Made by a program: the position numbers and the translations under genes | Assembly (NCBI GenBank): GCA_902538705.1 | Contig: CACBGD010000003.1 | Location: forward strand, 1 to 64,000 | Length of the DNA stretch: 64,000 bases | From: an uncultured SAR86 cluster bacterium | GTDB taxonomy: Bacteria > Pseudomonadota > Gammaproteobacteria > Magnimaribacterales > D2472 | Direction of reading: 5' to 3' | The notes under the pieces: model-generated | Seen by the model: the letters and a program-made list of their open reading frames with translations, nothing else | Databases searched by the model: none | What the model was told of the DNA's origin: nothing | Part shown: one piece after another, positions 29,964-39,671 of the stretch | How the letters are laid out: each line of letters begins with the position of its first letter | How positions within the stretch are numbered: the first letter of the stretch is position 1

Positions 29964-31409
29964 TCAGAGAGATAGAAGCTTTTGAAAATCAACTACACTC
30001 ATAGATGTAAGCTTATCAAAATCTAAGAACTCTTTATAAATCTGCTCTGATTTATCATCGTCAAAAACAGTCTTTAGATTACTTAAAAACTTTTTCTCAA
30101 GCACTGGAATGCCTTCATTTCTTCTTCTTCTATGGCCAATAGGATACTCAACCTCAATTTCTTGAGTGGAAGAACCATCTTTGAAAAGTACTCTCAATTT
30201 GTTAGCTATTGATCTCTTTTCAGGATCAAGATAATCCTCAGAATATTTTTTATTCTCAGTAACAACCATTTTTGATCTTAATTCATCAATTCTTGGATCC
30301 TGTGCGACTTCATCTTCATAGTCCTTAGCTACTAAATCACCTTTAAGAAGGCCAATAGCGACCATATATTGAAGACAGTGATCCCTATCTGCAGGATTGT
30401 TGAGTTCGCCAACTTTGGAAATGATTCTTATTGCTGACTCATGTGTTGTTATCTCAATTTTATCAATTTCATCAAGCCTATCGATAATTTCAGGATGCAT
30501 GCTCACTGCTGCCTCAACTGCTGTTTGTGCGTGAAATTCAGCAGGAAAACTAATTTTAAATAAAACATTTTCCATAACATATGAACCAAAGCTTTGTGGA
30601 ATTCTTAAAGACCTACCTTTAAAAAGGACATCCTCAAACCCCCATGTTTTTGCAGTTAAAACACTTGGATACCCCATCTCTCCTGATAAGGTAATCATTG
30701 CTAGTCTTACTGCGCGACTTGTCGCATCACCGGCAGCCCAGCTTTTTCGTGACCCTGCATTTGGAGCATGTCTGTATGTTCTCAAGCTTTGTCCATCCAA
30801 CCAAGCATGAGTTAAAGCATTAATAACATCTTCCTTATTTCCACCTAAAATTTTTGTTGCTACTGCAGTTGATGCTACTTTGACAAGAACTACATGATCT
30901 AAACCAACTCTGTTGAAGCTATTTTCGAGAGCTAAAATACCTTGGATTTCATGAGCTTTAATCATCATTTCCAGAATATCCAATACTTTCAGTGGTTCTT
31001 TGCCGGCTTCAATGTTCTTTTGAGAGACATAATCTGCGCAAGCAAGTATTGCACCAAGATTATCTGATGGATGTCCCCACTCAGCTGCAAGCCAAGTATC
31101 GTTAAAATCAAGCCATCTTATAATACATCCGATATCAAATGCTCCCTTTACGGGGTCTAATAAATTAGAGGTTCCTGGAACTCTTACGCCATATGGTACT
31201 TCTGTTCCCTCAATAACTGGTCCAAGTAATTTTGTGCAAGCTGGAAAACTTAACGCTAGCAAGCCACACCCTAGAGTGTCTATTAAACAGCTTTTTGCAG
31301 TTTCATATGCTTCATCTGATTGGATCTCATAATCCATAACATAATCAGCAATTTGGATTATTAATTCATCAGGATCTGGTCTTGAGTTAATATCAAAAAA
31401 TTGTGACAT
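29964..31409 (-). CDS. prpD: 2-methylcitrate dehydratase
   Basis: 481 residues, MmgE/PrpD family, cofactor-free. It dehydrates 2-methylcitrate to 2-methyl-cis-aconitate. Family segments include [32 protein letters not shown] (about 100-120), the [15 protein letters not shown] stretch and the C-terminal YPIGHRRRR. The length matches E. coli PrpD (483). Last gene of the nucleotidase-thrH-queH-prpBC-DUF4399-prpD operon. Confidence 0.95.
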   Translation of the reverse strand: MSQFFDINSRPDPDELIIQIADYVMDYEIQSDEAYETAKSCLIDTLGCGLLALSFPACTKLLGPVIEGTEVPYGVRVPGTSNLLDPVKGAFDIGCIIRWLDFNDTWLAAEWGHPSDNLGAILACADYVSQKNIEAGKEPLKVLDILEMMIKAHEIQGILALENSFNRVGLDHVVLVKVASTAVATKILGGNKEDVINALTHAWLDGQSLRTYRHAPNAGSRKSWAAGDATSRAVRLAMITLSGEMGYPSVLTAKTWGFEDVLFKGRSLRIPQSFGSYVMENVLFKISFPAEFHAQTAVEAAVSMHPEIIDRLDEIDKIEITTHESAIRIISKVGELNNPADRDHCLQYMVAIGLLKGDLVAKDYEDEVAQDPRIDELRSKMVVTENKKYSEDYLDPEKRSIANKLRVLFKDGSSTQEIEVEYPIGHRRRRNEGIPVLEKKFLSNLKTVFDDDKSEQIYKEFLDFDKLTSMSVVDFQKLLSL

Positions 31410-31840
31410 TACCTTACCTCAATAATCAATTCATCTGAGATTATTGGGTCTTCATGAGGAATATGTGCGAAGTTTCCAAGAACTAACCTTAATCTGTGGA
31501 CTCCTTTTGGTAACTCGATAGTGTCTGAGGTTTGTCCTTTGCCATAATGTATGTGATTTTCGTCTGAAGGAATTGGCCTTGTTAAATCGGGAAGCGGAAC
31601 ATTGATAAGAAGATGATGATGTCCGGAATCACAAGCCATTTGACCAGCTGGTGCAATATTAAAATTTTTAATGCCAAACTCTAAATTTATTACTCCTGAA
31701 GAGGTTACTAAATTTTGATTTGGGGTGATAAAAAATACTTCTGGATTGCCCTCTCTGCATTCTAATGAATCAAAATCATTAGAAGTTGTTTCTAAAGAAA
31801 AAAATAGAAATGGGATAATTAAGCTAAAGATTTTTATCAT
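31409..31840 (-). CDS. DUF4399 domain exported protein
   Basis: 143 residues with an N-terminal signal peptide ([18 protein letters not shown]). The rest is one DUF4399 domain: [15 protein letters not shown], the His-rich [28 protein letters not shown] and [11 protein letters not shown]. The fold is probably an Ig-like beta sandwich and the clustered histidines might bind a metal (inference). Its function is unknown. It sits with 0 and 1 nt spacing between prpC and prpD, an unexpected place for an exported protein. Confidence 0.85.
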   Translation of the reverse strand: MIKIFSLIIPFLFFSLETTSNDFDSLECREGNPEVFFITPNQNLVTSSGVINLEFGIKNFNIAPAGQMACDSGHHHLLINVPLPDLTRPIPSDENHIHYGKGQTSDTIELPKGVHRLRLVLGNFAHIPHEDPIISDELIIEVR

Positions 31841-32968
31841 TTAATCTCTATCTTGAAGATCAACCCAAGTTGCAGATTCGGGTCCAATATATTCTTCACT
31901 AGGTCTTATAATTCTATTATCTGCTCTTTGTTCCATCACATTGGCAGCCCATCCAGAGGTTCTACCAATTACAAAAAGTGGCGTAAAGATTGGTGTTGGT
32001 ATGCCTAAAAAATTATATGCAGATGCCATATAAAAATCTGTATTTGCAAAGAGATTTTTTTCTTCGCTCATTACCTTTTCAATTTCTTCCGAAACCTCAT
32101 AAATGAGAGGGTTGGATGCATTTGAGCTAAGTTTCTTTGCCCATGCTTTTACAATCTTGTTTCTAGGATCCTCATCTGAATAAACCGCATGACCGAAACC
32201 CATAATCTTTTCTTTGTTTGCTAGCATATTCTTCACACCAACATTAGCATCTTCCCTTGAAGAAAATCTTTCTATCATTTCCATAGCTGCTTCATTAGCA
32301 CCACCATGAAGTGGTCCTCTTAATGTTCCTATTGCCGCAGTAATACATGAATGCATATCAGATAGTGTTGATGCACACGTCCTAGCTGTAAATGTCGATG
32401 CATTAAAGCCATGTTCTGCATAGCAAATAAGAGAAGTATCAAGTGCTCTAATGTGTTCATCACTTGGCTCGCTTCCTGTAAGTAAACTTAAAAACTGACC
32501 GCCCATAGTTTTATGATCTGTAAGAGTATCTATATCTTCGCCAAAATGAGATGCTCTGTACCAATATGTCATTATTGATGGCATGGCAGCAAGAATTCTA
32601 TCAGCTGTATCATTTTGATTAGTAAAATCTCCTTCTGGCTCAAGATTTCCTAACATAGAAGCACCAGTTCGAAGCACATCCATGGGATGAGTTTCTTTTG
32701 GTATTGCTGTTAAAACATTTTTTAACTCTCTTGGTAAATCTCTATATTTCCTGAGCTTAGAGGTATAAGAGTCATATTCATCTTGATTAGGTAATTTTCC
32801 ATAAAGAAGCATATAGGCAACTTCTTCAAAAGTTGCTTTCTCCGCTAAATCTTCAATCGCATAACCTCTGTAAGTCAGGCCTTTACCCTCCTTACCTACG
32901 GTTGAAAGTGCAGTTTCTCCTGCGACTTGACCTCTTAATCCTGCTCCTTCAAGCTTCTTTCCCATCAA
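31841..32968 (-). CDS. prpC: 2-methylcitrate synthase
   Basis: 375 residues, citrate synthase family. It condenses propionyl-CoA with oxaloacetate. Catalytic histidines lie in GPLHGGANEAA and GFGHAVYSDEDPR, and the Asp in the ANTDFYMAS region. The short length and its place between prpB and prpD favour methylcitrate synthase over GltA. It overlaps prpB by 4 nt. Confidence 0.94.
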   Translation of the reverse strand: MMGKKLEGAGLRGQVAGETALSTVGKEGKGLTYRGYAIEDLAEKATFEEVAYMLLYGKLPNQDEYDSYTSKLRKYRDLPRELKNVLTAIPKETHPMDVLRTGASMLGNLEPEGDFTNQNDTADRILAAMPSIMTYWYRASHFGEDIDTLTDHKTMGGQFLSLLTGSEPSDEHIRALDTSLICYAEHGFNASTFTARTCASTLSDMHSCITAAIGTLRGPLHGGANEAAMEMIERFSSREDANVGVKNMLANKEKIMGFGHAVYSDEDPRNKIVKAWAKKLSSNASNPLIYEVSEEIEKVMSEEKNLFANTDFYMASAYNFLGIPTPIFTPLFVIGRTSGWAANVMEQRADNRIIRPSEEYIGPESATWVDLQDRD

Positions 32969-33843
32969 TGATCCTCCATATTCTTTATGTACTCGTCGAG
33001 ATTCTTTTCAAAGTTCAAGTAATCTAGTCTGTCATAAAGTTCATCACGCGTTTGCATTATATCTAAAACATTTTCCTGCGTCCCATTTTTTAGTATTGAT
33101 TCATATACTTTTTCAGTGGCTTTAGAGGAAGCTCTAAAAGCAGACAAAGGAAATAGCATCATATCTACCCCAACATCCATTAATTCATGATCTTTGAAAA
33201 GAGGAGTTTTACCAAACTCGGTGATATTTGCAAGAATTGGTTTTTGAATAGCTTCTTTTAGCTCTTTATAGTCTTGAAGAGAAGTGATAGCTTCAAGAAA
33301 TATTCCATCAGCTCCTGCATTAATATATTCTTTTGATCTTTGGATACAGCCTTCAATACCTTCTGAGGCGAAAGCATCCGTTCTTGCAATAATAAAGAAA
33401 TTTGGATCAGTTCTTCCCTCAATTGCGCTTTCAATTCTTTCACACATCTCTTTTGATGAAATCAACTTTTTATTTGGTCTGTGTCCACATCTTTTAGCTT
33501 CAATTTGATCCTCTAAGTGAACAGCAGCAGCTCCAGCCTCAATCATTTTTTCTATACTGTTTGAAATGTTAGTTCCATCACCCCATCCTGTATCTATATC
33601 TACTAATAATGGTAATGAAGTTGATTTAGAAATCCTTTTAACATCTACCAGTACATCTTCAAGAGATGTTAAGCCTAGATCAGGAATACCGTATGATGCA
33701 GAAGCTACTCCACTTCCAGATAAATAAATACATTTGTGACCCGATCTTTCTGCAAGAATTGCAGAATACGCATTTATAGTACCAACAATCTTTAAGGGAT
33801 TATTTTCTTTTAGTGCTTCTCTAAATCTTTTTCCTGCCGACAT
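32965..33843 (-). CDS. prpB: 2-methylisocitrate lyase
   Basis: 292 residues, isocitrate-lyase superfamily. It splits 2-methylisocitrate into pyruvate and succinate. The catalytic cysteine is in EAKRCGHRPNK, and LVDIDTGWG binds Mg2+. The length matches PrpB (296 in E. coli) and not the longer AceA. It starts 2 nt after queH. Confidence 0.95.
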   Translation of the reverse strand: MSAGKRFREALKENNPLKIVGTINAYSAILAERSGHKCIYLSGSGVASASYGIPDLGLTSLEDVLVDVKRISKSTSLPLLVDIDTGWGDGTNISNSIEKMIEAGAAAVHLEDQIEAKRCGHRPNKKLISSKEMCERIESAIEGRTDPNFFIIARTDAFASEGIEGCIQRSKEYINAGADGIFLEAITSLQDYKELKEAIQKPILANITEFGKTPLFKDHELMDVGVDMMLFPLSAFRASSKATEKVYESILKNGTQENVLDIMQTRDELYDRLDYLNFEKNLDEYIKNMEDH

Positions 33844-33845
33844 TT

Positions 33846-34505
33846 TTATGAGTAAAACTTTACTCCTCTTATAATTCTGTCTCTATTATTTTCCCTTCTC
33901 CATCTATTTGTATCTCTGAGACTATAAACACATCCGCAATACTCTTGCTGATAAAACTTTTCACGTTTTGAAATCTCTATCATTCTTGAGGAGCCGCCAT
34001 CTTTTCTCCAATTGAAATCCCAATAACTTACATCTTTATAACGCTCTGCAGCTCGTTTTCCAGAGTCATTTATTTGATTCATATCTTTCCATCTTGAGAT
34101 ACCCAGTGTTGTAGCGAAATAGTTGAAATTATTTTCATGAGCATAAAGTGCTGATCTTTCAAATCTCATATCAAAGCAAACTGTACATCTTTTTCCTCTT
34201 TCCGGTTCATTTTCTAAGCCTTTTACTCTTTGAAACCAGTTATCCTTATCATAGTCAGCATCAATAAAATCAAATCCAAGTTTTTCGCAGAATCTTTTAT
34301 TTTCTTCTTTTCTTATTTCATATTCTTCCAACGGATGAATGTTTGGATTATAAAAGTAAACCGTAGTTTTAATGTTCGCTGCTGCAATAGCCTCCATAAT
34401 TTCACCTGCACATGGTGCACAACAGCTGTGCAGAAGAAGATTATTTTCTCCTTCACTTAATTCAAGATCAGGTCTTATGTATTCTTTCAAGGACAATTTA
34501 TTCAT
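33846..34505 (-). CDS. queH: Epoxyqueuosine reductase QueH
   Basis: 219 residues. The last step of queuosine synthesis in tRNA (epoxyqueuosine to queuosine). Cysteine motifs of the QueH (DUF208) family are complete: [10 protein letters not shown] near the N-terminus, [13 protein letters not shown] in the middle and [12 protein letters not shown] near the C-terminus, binding a 4Fe-4S cluster and a second metal site. E. coli uses the unrelated QueG instead. It overlaps thrH by 8 nt and precedes prpB by 2 nt. Confidence 0.93.
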   Translation of the reverse strand: MNKLSLKEYIRPDLELSEGENNLLLHSCCAPCAGEIMEAIAAANIKTTVYFYNPNIHPLEEYEIRKEENKRFCEKLGFDFIDADYDKDNWFQRVKGLENEPERGKRCTVCFDMRFERSALYAHENNFNYFATTLGISRWKDMNQINDSGKRAAERYKDVSYWDFNWRKDGGSSRMIEISKREKFYQQEYCGCVYSLRDTNRWRRENNRDRIIRGVKFYS

Positions 34506-35109
34506 ACTGATAGATAGAATTTTCTAAAAGTTTAGCTTCTAGGTCAATATAGTCTTTTACTACCTCTATTTCAGGATGCTTAGATGTAACCTTCTCAGGA
34601 GCATTTATAAAAAAACCTTTTTCACAAACTTCAAACATCTGAATATCATTAAAAGAATCACCAGCAGCAAAACATCTGTATCCTAAACCTTGAAATGACT
34701 TAATGGCTTCTTGTTTAGCTTTTTCTTGCCTTAGCTTGTAAGAAGATATCATGCCATCTTTAACTTTAAGGGTATGGCAGAGTAATAGAGGAAAGCCTAA
34801 CTTCTCCATAAGCGGAGAAGCAATTTCATGAAATGTATCAGATAGGATTACTACCTGGAAATTTTGTCTTAGGTTATCTAAAAAATCTCGCGCGCCATCA
34901 AGAAGGTTTACTTTTGAAGATGATTTTTGAATATCTTTTAAAGTAATCCCTTCTTGCTCCATAACAAGAAGGCGAGCATCCATTAAATCTGAGTAGCTGG
35001 GAACATCTCTGGTAGTTTTTGCAAAATCTTCTATTCCTGTATCTTCAGCAACCTTTTGCCAAATTTCTTCGGTCAAAGTGCCTTCCATATCCAAACATAC
35101 AATTTCCAA
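34498..35109 (-). CDS. thrH: ThrH-type phosphoserine/homoserine phosphotransferase (HAD family)
   Basis: 203 residues, the usual ThrH length. The HAD motif I is CLDMEGTL, with Glu in place of the second Asp as in ThrH. Motif II is VILSDTF and motif [10 protein letters not shown]. ThrH of Pseudomonas dephosphorylates phosphoserine and can move the phosphate to homoserine. It directly follows a 5'-nucleotidase gene (0-nt gap) and overlaps queH by 8 nt. Confidence 0.92.
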   Translation of the reverse strand: MEIVCLDMEGTLTEEIWQKVAEDTGIEDFAKTTRDVPSYSDLMDARLLVMEQEGITLKDIQKSSSKVNLLDGARDFLDNLRQNFQVVILSDTFHEIASPLMEKLGFPLLLCHTLKVKDGMISSYKLRQEKAKQEAIKSFQGLGYRCFAAGDSFNDIQMFEVCEKGFFINAPEKVTSKHPEIEVVKDYIDLEAKLLENSIYQYE

Positions 35110-36009
35110 TTACTTTACCTCGTTTTTTACACCATAAGGAACATGAGCTGAAGTAATTTTACCCGATGCATCTTGAATATTCTTCAATTGATCATCAAAA
35201 AAGATATCAGCTTGAAATGATTTTAAAAAATCTTCTTTTGACATACCTCCTAGAAAAAGAGATTCATCAATTCTTACTCCCCATTCACGAAGAGTTTTAA
35301 TTACTCTTTTATGAGTTGGGGCTGATCTAGCAGTTACCAGTGCAGTCCTTATTGGACACTCATCAAGAGTAAACTCTCTTTGAAGTCTGTTTAATTCCAT
35401 CAAAAAGGGTTTCATTGGTCCGGGCTCTAAGCTGATCCTCTCGCCTTTGGTTTCATTCTTTATAAATGCTGAAATTCCTTTTTCATGATAGATTTTCTCA
35501 GATTCATCGGAAAAGATTACTGCATCTCCATCAAAAGCAATTTTCAATAGATGACTGTCCTCCTTGAAGTTACTTTTACCAGAAATTATCGTTGCAGAAG
35601 CAACATTGCTTTCGATAGCCATCCTTACATCTTCATTGCTACTTGAAAGAAATAGATCAATGTTAAAATCCTTTACATACTTATGAGGGCTTTCTCCACC
35701 ACAAAAAACCGCTCTTGAAATATCAAGATTATGAGCTTCAATAGAATTGAAAACCCTCAAGCCAGTATCTGCAGAGTTTCTAGATAACAAAATGACTTCT
35801 ACTCTATCTTTGGATTTATATAAATTATTTATTTCGAGTATTTTCTTGACTAACCCAAAAGCGTTGCCAGGGTTTAGGATCTTCTCTTCATTTAGGATTT
35901 GATATTCTCTATATGCATCGACACCATCTCTTTCAAATATTTTATGGCTTTCATCAAGATCAAACAATGCTCTAGAAGAGATACCAATAACTAGTTTTGA
36001 TTTTTTCAT
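35110..36009 (-). CDS. Cytosolic 5'-nucleotidase I family protein
   Basis: 299 residues matching the 5'-nucleotidase (cN-I, PF06189) family: VIGISSRALFDLDESH at the N-terminus (HAD-like nucleophile Asp), TALVTARSAPTHKRVIKTL near residue 225, and the C-terminal FFDDQLKNI acidic motif. It probably releases nucleosides from (deoxy)nucleoside monophosphates. First gene of the operon that runs to prpD. Its start is 57 nt from the lexA start on the opposite strand, and the shared spacer carries the LexA box. Confidence 0.87.
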   Translation of the reverse strand: MKKSKLVIGISSRALFDLDESHKIFERDGVDAYREYQILNEEKILNPGNAFGLVKKILEINNLYKSKDRVEVILLSRNSADTGLRVFNSIEAHNLDISRAVFCGGESPHKYVKDFNIDLFLSSSNEDVRMAIESNVASATIISGKSNFKEDSHLLKIAFDGDAVIFSDESEKIYHEKGISAFIKNETKGERISLEPGPMKPFLMELNRLQREFTLDECPIRTALVTARSAPTHKRVIKTLREWGVRIDESLFLGGMSKEDFLKSFQADIFFDDQLKNIQDASGKITSAHVPYGVKNEVK

Positions 36010-36015
36010 TTCATG

Positions 36016-36044
36016 TTGATTATAAAGTAAATATTATTTATACT
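36016..36044 (+). promoter_or_regulatory. lexA promoter
   Basis: TTGATT (36016-36021), a 17-bp spacer, then TATACT (36039-36044). The -10 overlaps the LexA box, which fits autorepression. Confidence 0.7.
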
Positions 36045-36047
36045 GTA
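36019..36047 (-). promoter_or_regulatory. Probable promoter of the nucleotidase-thrH-queH-prp operon
   Basis: On the minus strand a perfect -10 TATAAT (36019-36024) lies 17 bp from a weak -35 TACAGT (36042-36047). This -35 is inside the LexA box. It overlaps the lexA promoter on the other strand. Confidence 0.5.
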
Positions 36048-36060
36048 TATATATTCAGTA
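36041..36060 (+). promoter_or_regulatory. LexA (SOS) box between lexA and the nucleotidase operon
   Basis: TACTGTATATATATTCAGTA: CTGT-N8-TCAG core (36043-36058), one mismatch from the consensus and nearly identical in layout to the umuDC box at 12112. It lies 6 nt from the lexA ATG and 31 nt from the divergent nucleotidase ATG. Confidence 0.88.
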
Positions 36061-36065
36061 AAATT

Positions 36066-36674
36066 ATGAAAGAACTTACAATTCAGCAAAAGAAAGTACT
36101 TCAATGTATTAAATTTTATATTAAAAAGACTGGTTTCCCGCCAACAAGAGCAGATATTTGTAGAGAGCTAGGCTTTAAATCCCCTAATGCAGCAGAGAGC
36201 CACTTAAGGGCTCTCGAAAAAAAAGGCTATATAACAATTGAGAATGGAGCATCTAGGGGTATAAATCTGACTGAAAATACTGCTGAACAATCTCAAACTA
36301 TTCCTGTTATTGGTTTAGTCGCTGCAGGATCGCCAACTCTTGCAGATGAAAATATTGAAAAGCACATACCATATCAAGAGTCACTCTTCTTATCTGACTT
36401 CGATTACTTTTTAAGAGTGAAAGGTCTAAGTATGAAAGATGCTGGAATTATGGAAGATGATCTTGTTGCAATTAAGAAGACATCAGAGGTTAGGAATGGA
36501 GACATAGTTGTAGCAAGAATTGATGATGAAGTAACGCTTAAATACTTCCAATCATCAGGTAATCAAATAAAACTTATCCCTGCAAACGATGATTTTGAAG
36601 AAATATATATTAATAAAGAAACAGAAGGATTCTTCATAGAGGGAAAAAGCGTAGGATTAATTCGAGAAAATTAG
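36066..36674 (+). CDS. lexA: LexA repressor
   Basis: 202 residues, the same as E. coli LexA. The N-terminal winged helix (about 1-65) has the recognition segment SPNAAESHLRALEKKGYI. The self-cleavage site A87-G88 is in GLVAAGSP, with the catalytic dyad S122 (GLSMKDAG) and K159 (EVTLKYF). An in-frame earlier start at 35997 would put coding sequence across the promoter and SOS box, so the ATG at 36066 is right. The TTAG end overlaps the convergent small gene by 4 nt. Confidence 0.97.
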   Translation: MKELTIQQKKVLQCIKFYIKKTGFPPTRADICRELGFKSPNAAESHLRALEKKGYITIENGASRGINLTENTAEQSQTIPVIGLVAAGSPTLADENIEKHIPYQESLFLSDFDYFLRVKGLSMKDAGIMEDDLVAIKKTSEVRNGDIVVARIDDEVTLKYFQSSGNQIKLIPANDDFEEIYINKETEGFFIEGKSVGLIREN

Positions 36675-36928
36675 TGAAGAGTAACTTCTTTTTTCTTTAT
36701 ATTATCTAACTGCGAGTCGAAAAATTCATCAAAATCGGAAACATTACCACTTATTGATTCGATGCCAGCCCTTATCATCTCTTTAGCAATGTGAAGTTCT
36801 TGTCCTTGTAGCAGTTGCTTTGATTCACCGGAGAACTTAATTTTAACCAAGGGATTATCCTTATCATCAGACCTTCTAAGGACAATTGTGCCGTCTGATA
36901 ACTGGGCTAGTTCAAGATAATTATTCAT
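36671..36928 (-). CDS. Small conserved protein next to topA, unknown function
   Basis: 85 residues, soluble and acidic, no signal peptide. It starts with strand-rich LAQLSDGTIVLRRSDDKDNP, followed by LVKIKFSGESKQLLQGQELHIAKEMI. Small proteins of this general type lie between lexA and topA in Pseudomonas as well (recalled, not checked), which supports a real gene. It lies 87 nt downstream of topA and is convergent with lexA, overlapping by 4 nt. Function unknown. Confidence 0.78.
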   Translation of the reverse strand: MNNYLELAQLSDGTIVLRRSDDKDNPLVKIKFSGESKQLLQGQELHIAKEMIRAGIESISGNVSDFDEFFDSQLDNIKKKEVTLH

Positions 36929-37015
36929 TTTTTTGGTTTAGTTCAGCGTAACACCAACTTCATAAAAAGCAAGCTACTATTCTTATTTAATGAGTTTTAA
37001 TTATATTTCAAGTGG

Positions 37016-39616
37016 TTATTTTTCTTTTCTCTGCCAACTACCCTCTTCAAAAAAGTAGTTGTTTCCGGTCCTCTTGCCATCTTTTTCTGCTGACAAATAA
37101 TGAATATCTAAATTTTTGTTATATCTAATGACCAAGGGTGACCCATCCAGGTCATTATCAGGACCATTTATAAGATAATGATGCTTTTCAGGAAGTAGTT
37201 CCTTTACTTCATCAATCACTTTTAATTCAGCTGACTTTATTGCTCTTGTTTCCCTATTCTTTGGAAATTGACTAGCTGCCAAGAAAAGCCCTTTTAGACT
37301 ATCTCTCAGGAGGAATATATCTTCGACCTTCTCACATGCAATGTTGGTATTTATTGGATCCATAACAATTGGTTTGGGCTCACCGTTTCTCATTAACTGT
37401 CTAGTTGCTCTGCAGTTATCATTTTGACATAGAAAATACTTTCCAAATCTTCCAGTCTGCAATTGCATATCGGAGCCACATTTATGACATTCAAGAGTTG
37501 GTCCATCGTATCCCCTAATTTTAAATTGGCCTTCTTCAAGAAGAAATCCAGAGCACTCAGGATTATTAGCACACACATGAATTTTCCTATTTTCATCTAT
37601 TAAGTAATTATCCATACTAGTTCCACATATATGACATCGTTTTTTAATGAAGAGATTTGATGCTTCTTCTTGATCATCGACGCTTACGGCCTCATCACCA
37701 CTTATAAGATTCATAGTATGCTTACATTGGTCATCACCAGACTTGAAATAGCCTGCGCAACCTAAGAAAACACCATTAGCTGAATTTCTGATTAACATAT
37801 TACTCTTATTGCAAGAGGGACAAATAATGTTTGTTTCAGTTGGTTCATTTGGCTTCATTCCATCTTCAGTTGATCCTGCGCTTTTAAGATCATCTTGAAA
37901 TGTTTGATAAAACTTATTTAAGACTGATTTCCACTCAAGATTACCAGAAGCTACTTCATCAAGTTCATTTTCTAAATTGGCTGTAAAATCATAATCCATG
38001 ATTTCATTGAAGCTTTCTATCAGTCTGTCAGAAACAATCAGACCAATTTTGTTGACGAAAAATCTTTTATTTTCAAGTTTCACATAACCTCTGGCTTGAA
38101 TTGTAGAAATAATTGCAGCGTATGTTGATGGTCTTCCTATTCCTTTACTTTCAAGCTCCTTTACAAGTGCTGCCTCGGAGAATCGAGCAGGTGGCTTTGT
38201 AAATTTTTTCTCATTCTTTACTTCAGCCAATTTTAAAGCCTGACCTTCTTCTAAACTTGGAAGGTTTTCTTCATCTGCTTTTTTAGCATTTTGTTTTGAT
38301 ATTTTTGTATAACCGTCAAAAATTACCTCTCTTCCTCTTGCACTGAAAACATAATCATCGAGAACAACTTTTGCATTAATTGATAAATATTTTGCATCTG
38401 GCATTTGGCATGAAATAAACTGTCTCCAAATTAAGTCATATAATTTAACTTCTTCTTCTGAGTGACCGGTAAGCTTTTCGGAAGTTAAGCTTGCGCTAGT
38501 TGGTCTTATTGCCTCATGAGCCTCTTGAGCATTTTCTTTACCTGAATAGATTCGTGGTTTTTCCGTTAGATATTCGTTAGCAAGAGTATCTTTAATAAAT
38601 AATCTTGCATCTTCAATTGAATCATTACTCAAGCTAGGAGCATCAGTTCTCATATAGGTGATTCTTCCAGCTTCATAAAGCTTTTGGGCAACTCGCATGG
38701 TTCTTGAAACACCAAAGCCTAACTTTGAACTAGCGGCCTGCTGAAGAGTTGACGTTATAAAGGGTGCTCTTGGTTTAACTGTTGTAGGTTTTTTAGTAAT
38801 TTCAGATATTTGTAGACTTGAACTACTTACAAGTTTCTCAATTTTCTTGGCTTCATCTTCTTTTAAAAGAGGATCACTTTTTTTTCTGTTTAACTTAAAT
38901 AAGATTTCTTCATGATTAAAATCCTTTAGAGTTGCCGATATTTCCCAAAATTCCTCAGGTTGAAATTGAGAAATTAATTTTTCTCTTTCACAAAGCAGTC
39001 TTAATGCAACAGACTGAACTCTTCCTGCAGATAAACCTCTCGCAATCTTTTTCCATAATAGTGGGGAAAGTTCAAAACCTACCACCCTATCAAGAAATCT
39101 TCTTGCTTGCTGGGCATTTACTAGATCTTGATCTATCTCCTTAGGATCTGAGAAAGATTCTAATATTGAGCTTTTTGTTATTTCATTAAATCTTACTCTG
39201 TGATATTCAAATTTATTTTTCCCTAAAGCTTCTTTTAAGTGCCAAGCTATGGCTTCTCCCTCTCTATCAAGATCAGTAGCAAGATAAACTTTTTCTACTT
39301 CCTTTGAAGCTTTTCTTAAATCTTTTATTACCTTTTCTTTGTCAGGAATAATTTCATAATTGGCAGTCCATCCATCGTCAGGATTTACACCCATTCTCCT
39401 AATTATCCTTCTTCTTTCTTGCTCTTTTTTTAATCTAGCCTTTTCTTCAGGACTAGCATCTTTTGGGATTGAGTTTTGTCTTTTAGCTTTTGATTTTCCC
39501 TTAGGTAAATCTCTAATATGACCTACACTTGATTTAACAATATATTCCTTACCAAGATATTTTGATATCGTCTTTGCCTTTGCAGGGGACTCTACAATTA
39601 CAAGTGATTTTGACAT
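37016..39616 (-). CDS. topA: DNA topoisomerase I
   Basis: 866 residues (865 in E. coli). It relaxes negative supercoils. The Toprim domain starts LVIVESPAKAKTI; the acidic DLDREGEAIAWHL is the metal triad; the active tyrosine is in RITYMRTDAPS. C-terminal zinc fingers follow, with CxxC pairs in IICPSCNKSN, KRCHICGTSM and ECHKCGSDM. A good GGAGAG ribosome-binding site precedes the ATG. It lies 55 nt after the unknown gene at 39672. Confidence 0.97.
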   Translation of the reverse strand: MSKSLVIVESPAKAKTISKYLGKEYIVKSSVGHIRDLPKGKSKAKRQNSIPKDASPEEKARLKKEQERRRIIRRMGVNPDDGWTANYEIIPDKEKVIKDLRKASKEVEKVYLATDLDREGEAIAWHLKEALGKNKFEYHRVRFNEITKSSILESFSDPKEIDQDLVNAQQARRFLDRVVGFELSPLLWKKIARGLSAGRVQSVALRLLCEREKLISQFQPEEFWEISATLKDFNHEEILFKLNRKKSDPLLKEDEAKKIEKLVSSSSLQISEITKKPTTVKPRAPFITSTLQQAASSKLGFGVSRTMRVAQKLYEAGRITYMRTDAPSLSNDSIEDARLFIKDTLANEYLTEKPRIYSGKENAQEAHEAIRPTSASLTSEKLTGHSEEEVKLYDLIWRQFISCQMPDAKYLSINAKVVLDDYVFSARGREVIFDGYTKISKQNAKKADEENLPSLEEGQALKLAEVKNEKKFTKPPARFSEAALVKELESKGIGRPSTYAAIISTIQARGYVKLENKRFFVNKIGLIVSDRLIESFNEIMDYDFTANLENELDEVASGNLEWKSVLNKFYQTFQDDLKSAGSTEDGMKPNEPTETNIICPSCNKSNMLIRNSANGVFLGCAGYFKSGDDQCKHTMNLISGDEAVSVDDQEEASNLFIKKRCHICGTSMDNYLIDENRKIHVCANNPECSGFLLEEGQFKIRGYDGPTLECHKCGSDMQLQTGRFGKYFLCQNDNCRATRQLMRNGEPKPIVMDPINTNIACEKVEDIFLLRDSLKGLFLAASQFPKNRETRAIKSAELKVIDEVKELLPEKHHYLINGPDNDLDGSPLVIRYNKNLDIHYLSAEKDGKRTGNNYFFEEGSWQRKEK

Positions 39617-39671
39617 AAATTTTGCTCTCCCTTTTTAGAAATAACATGTTTCTAATAATTTTGGCAAGAGA

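Noticed and set aside
35997..36065. N-terminal extension of lexA by 23 codons
   Set aside because: Would translate the promoter and the SOS box; the start at 36066 gives the normal 202-residue LexA.
36929..37015. Possible separate promoter for the small gene after topA
   Set aside because: A TATAAT occurs at 37000-37005 on the minus strand but without a -35 and with a leader of about 70 nt; not supported enough.
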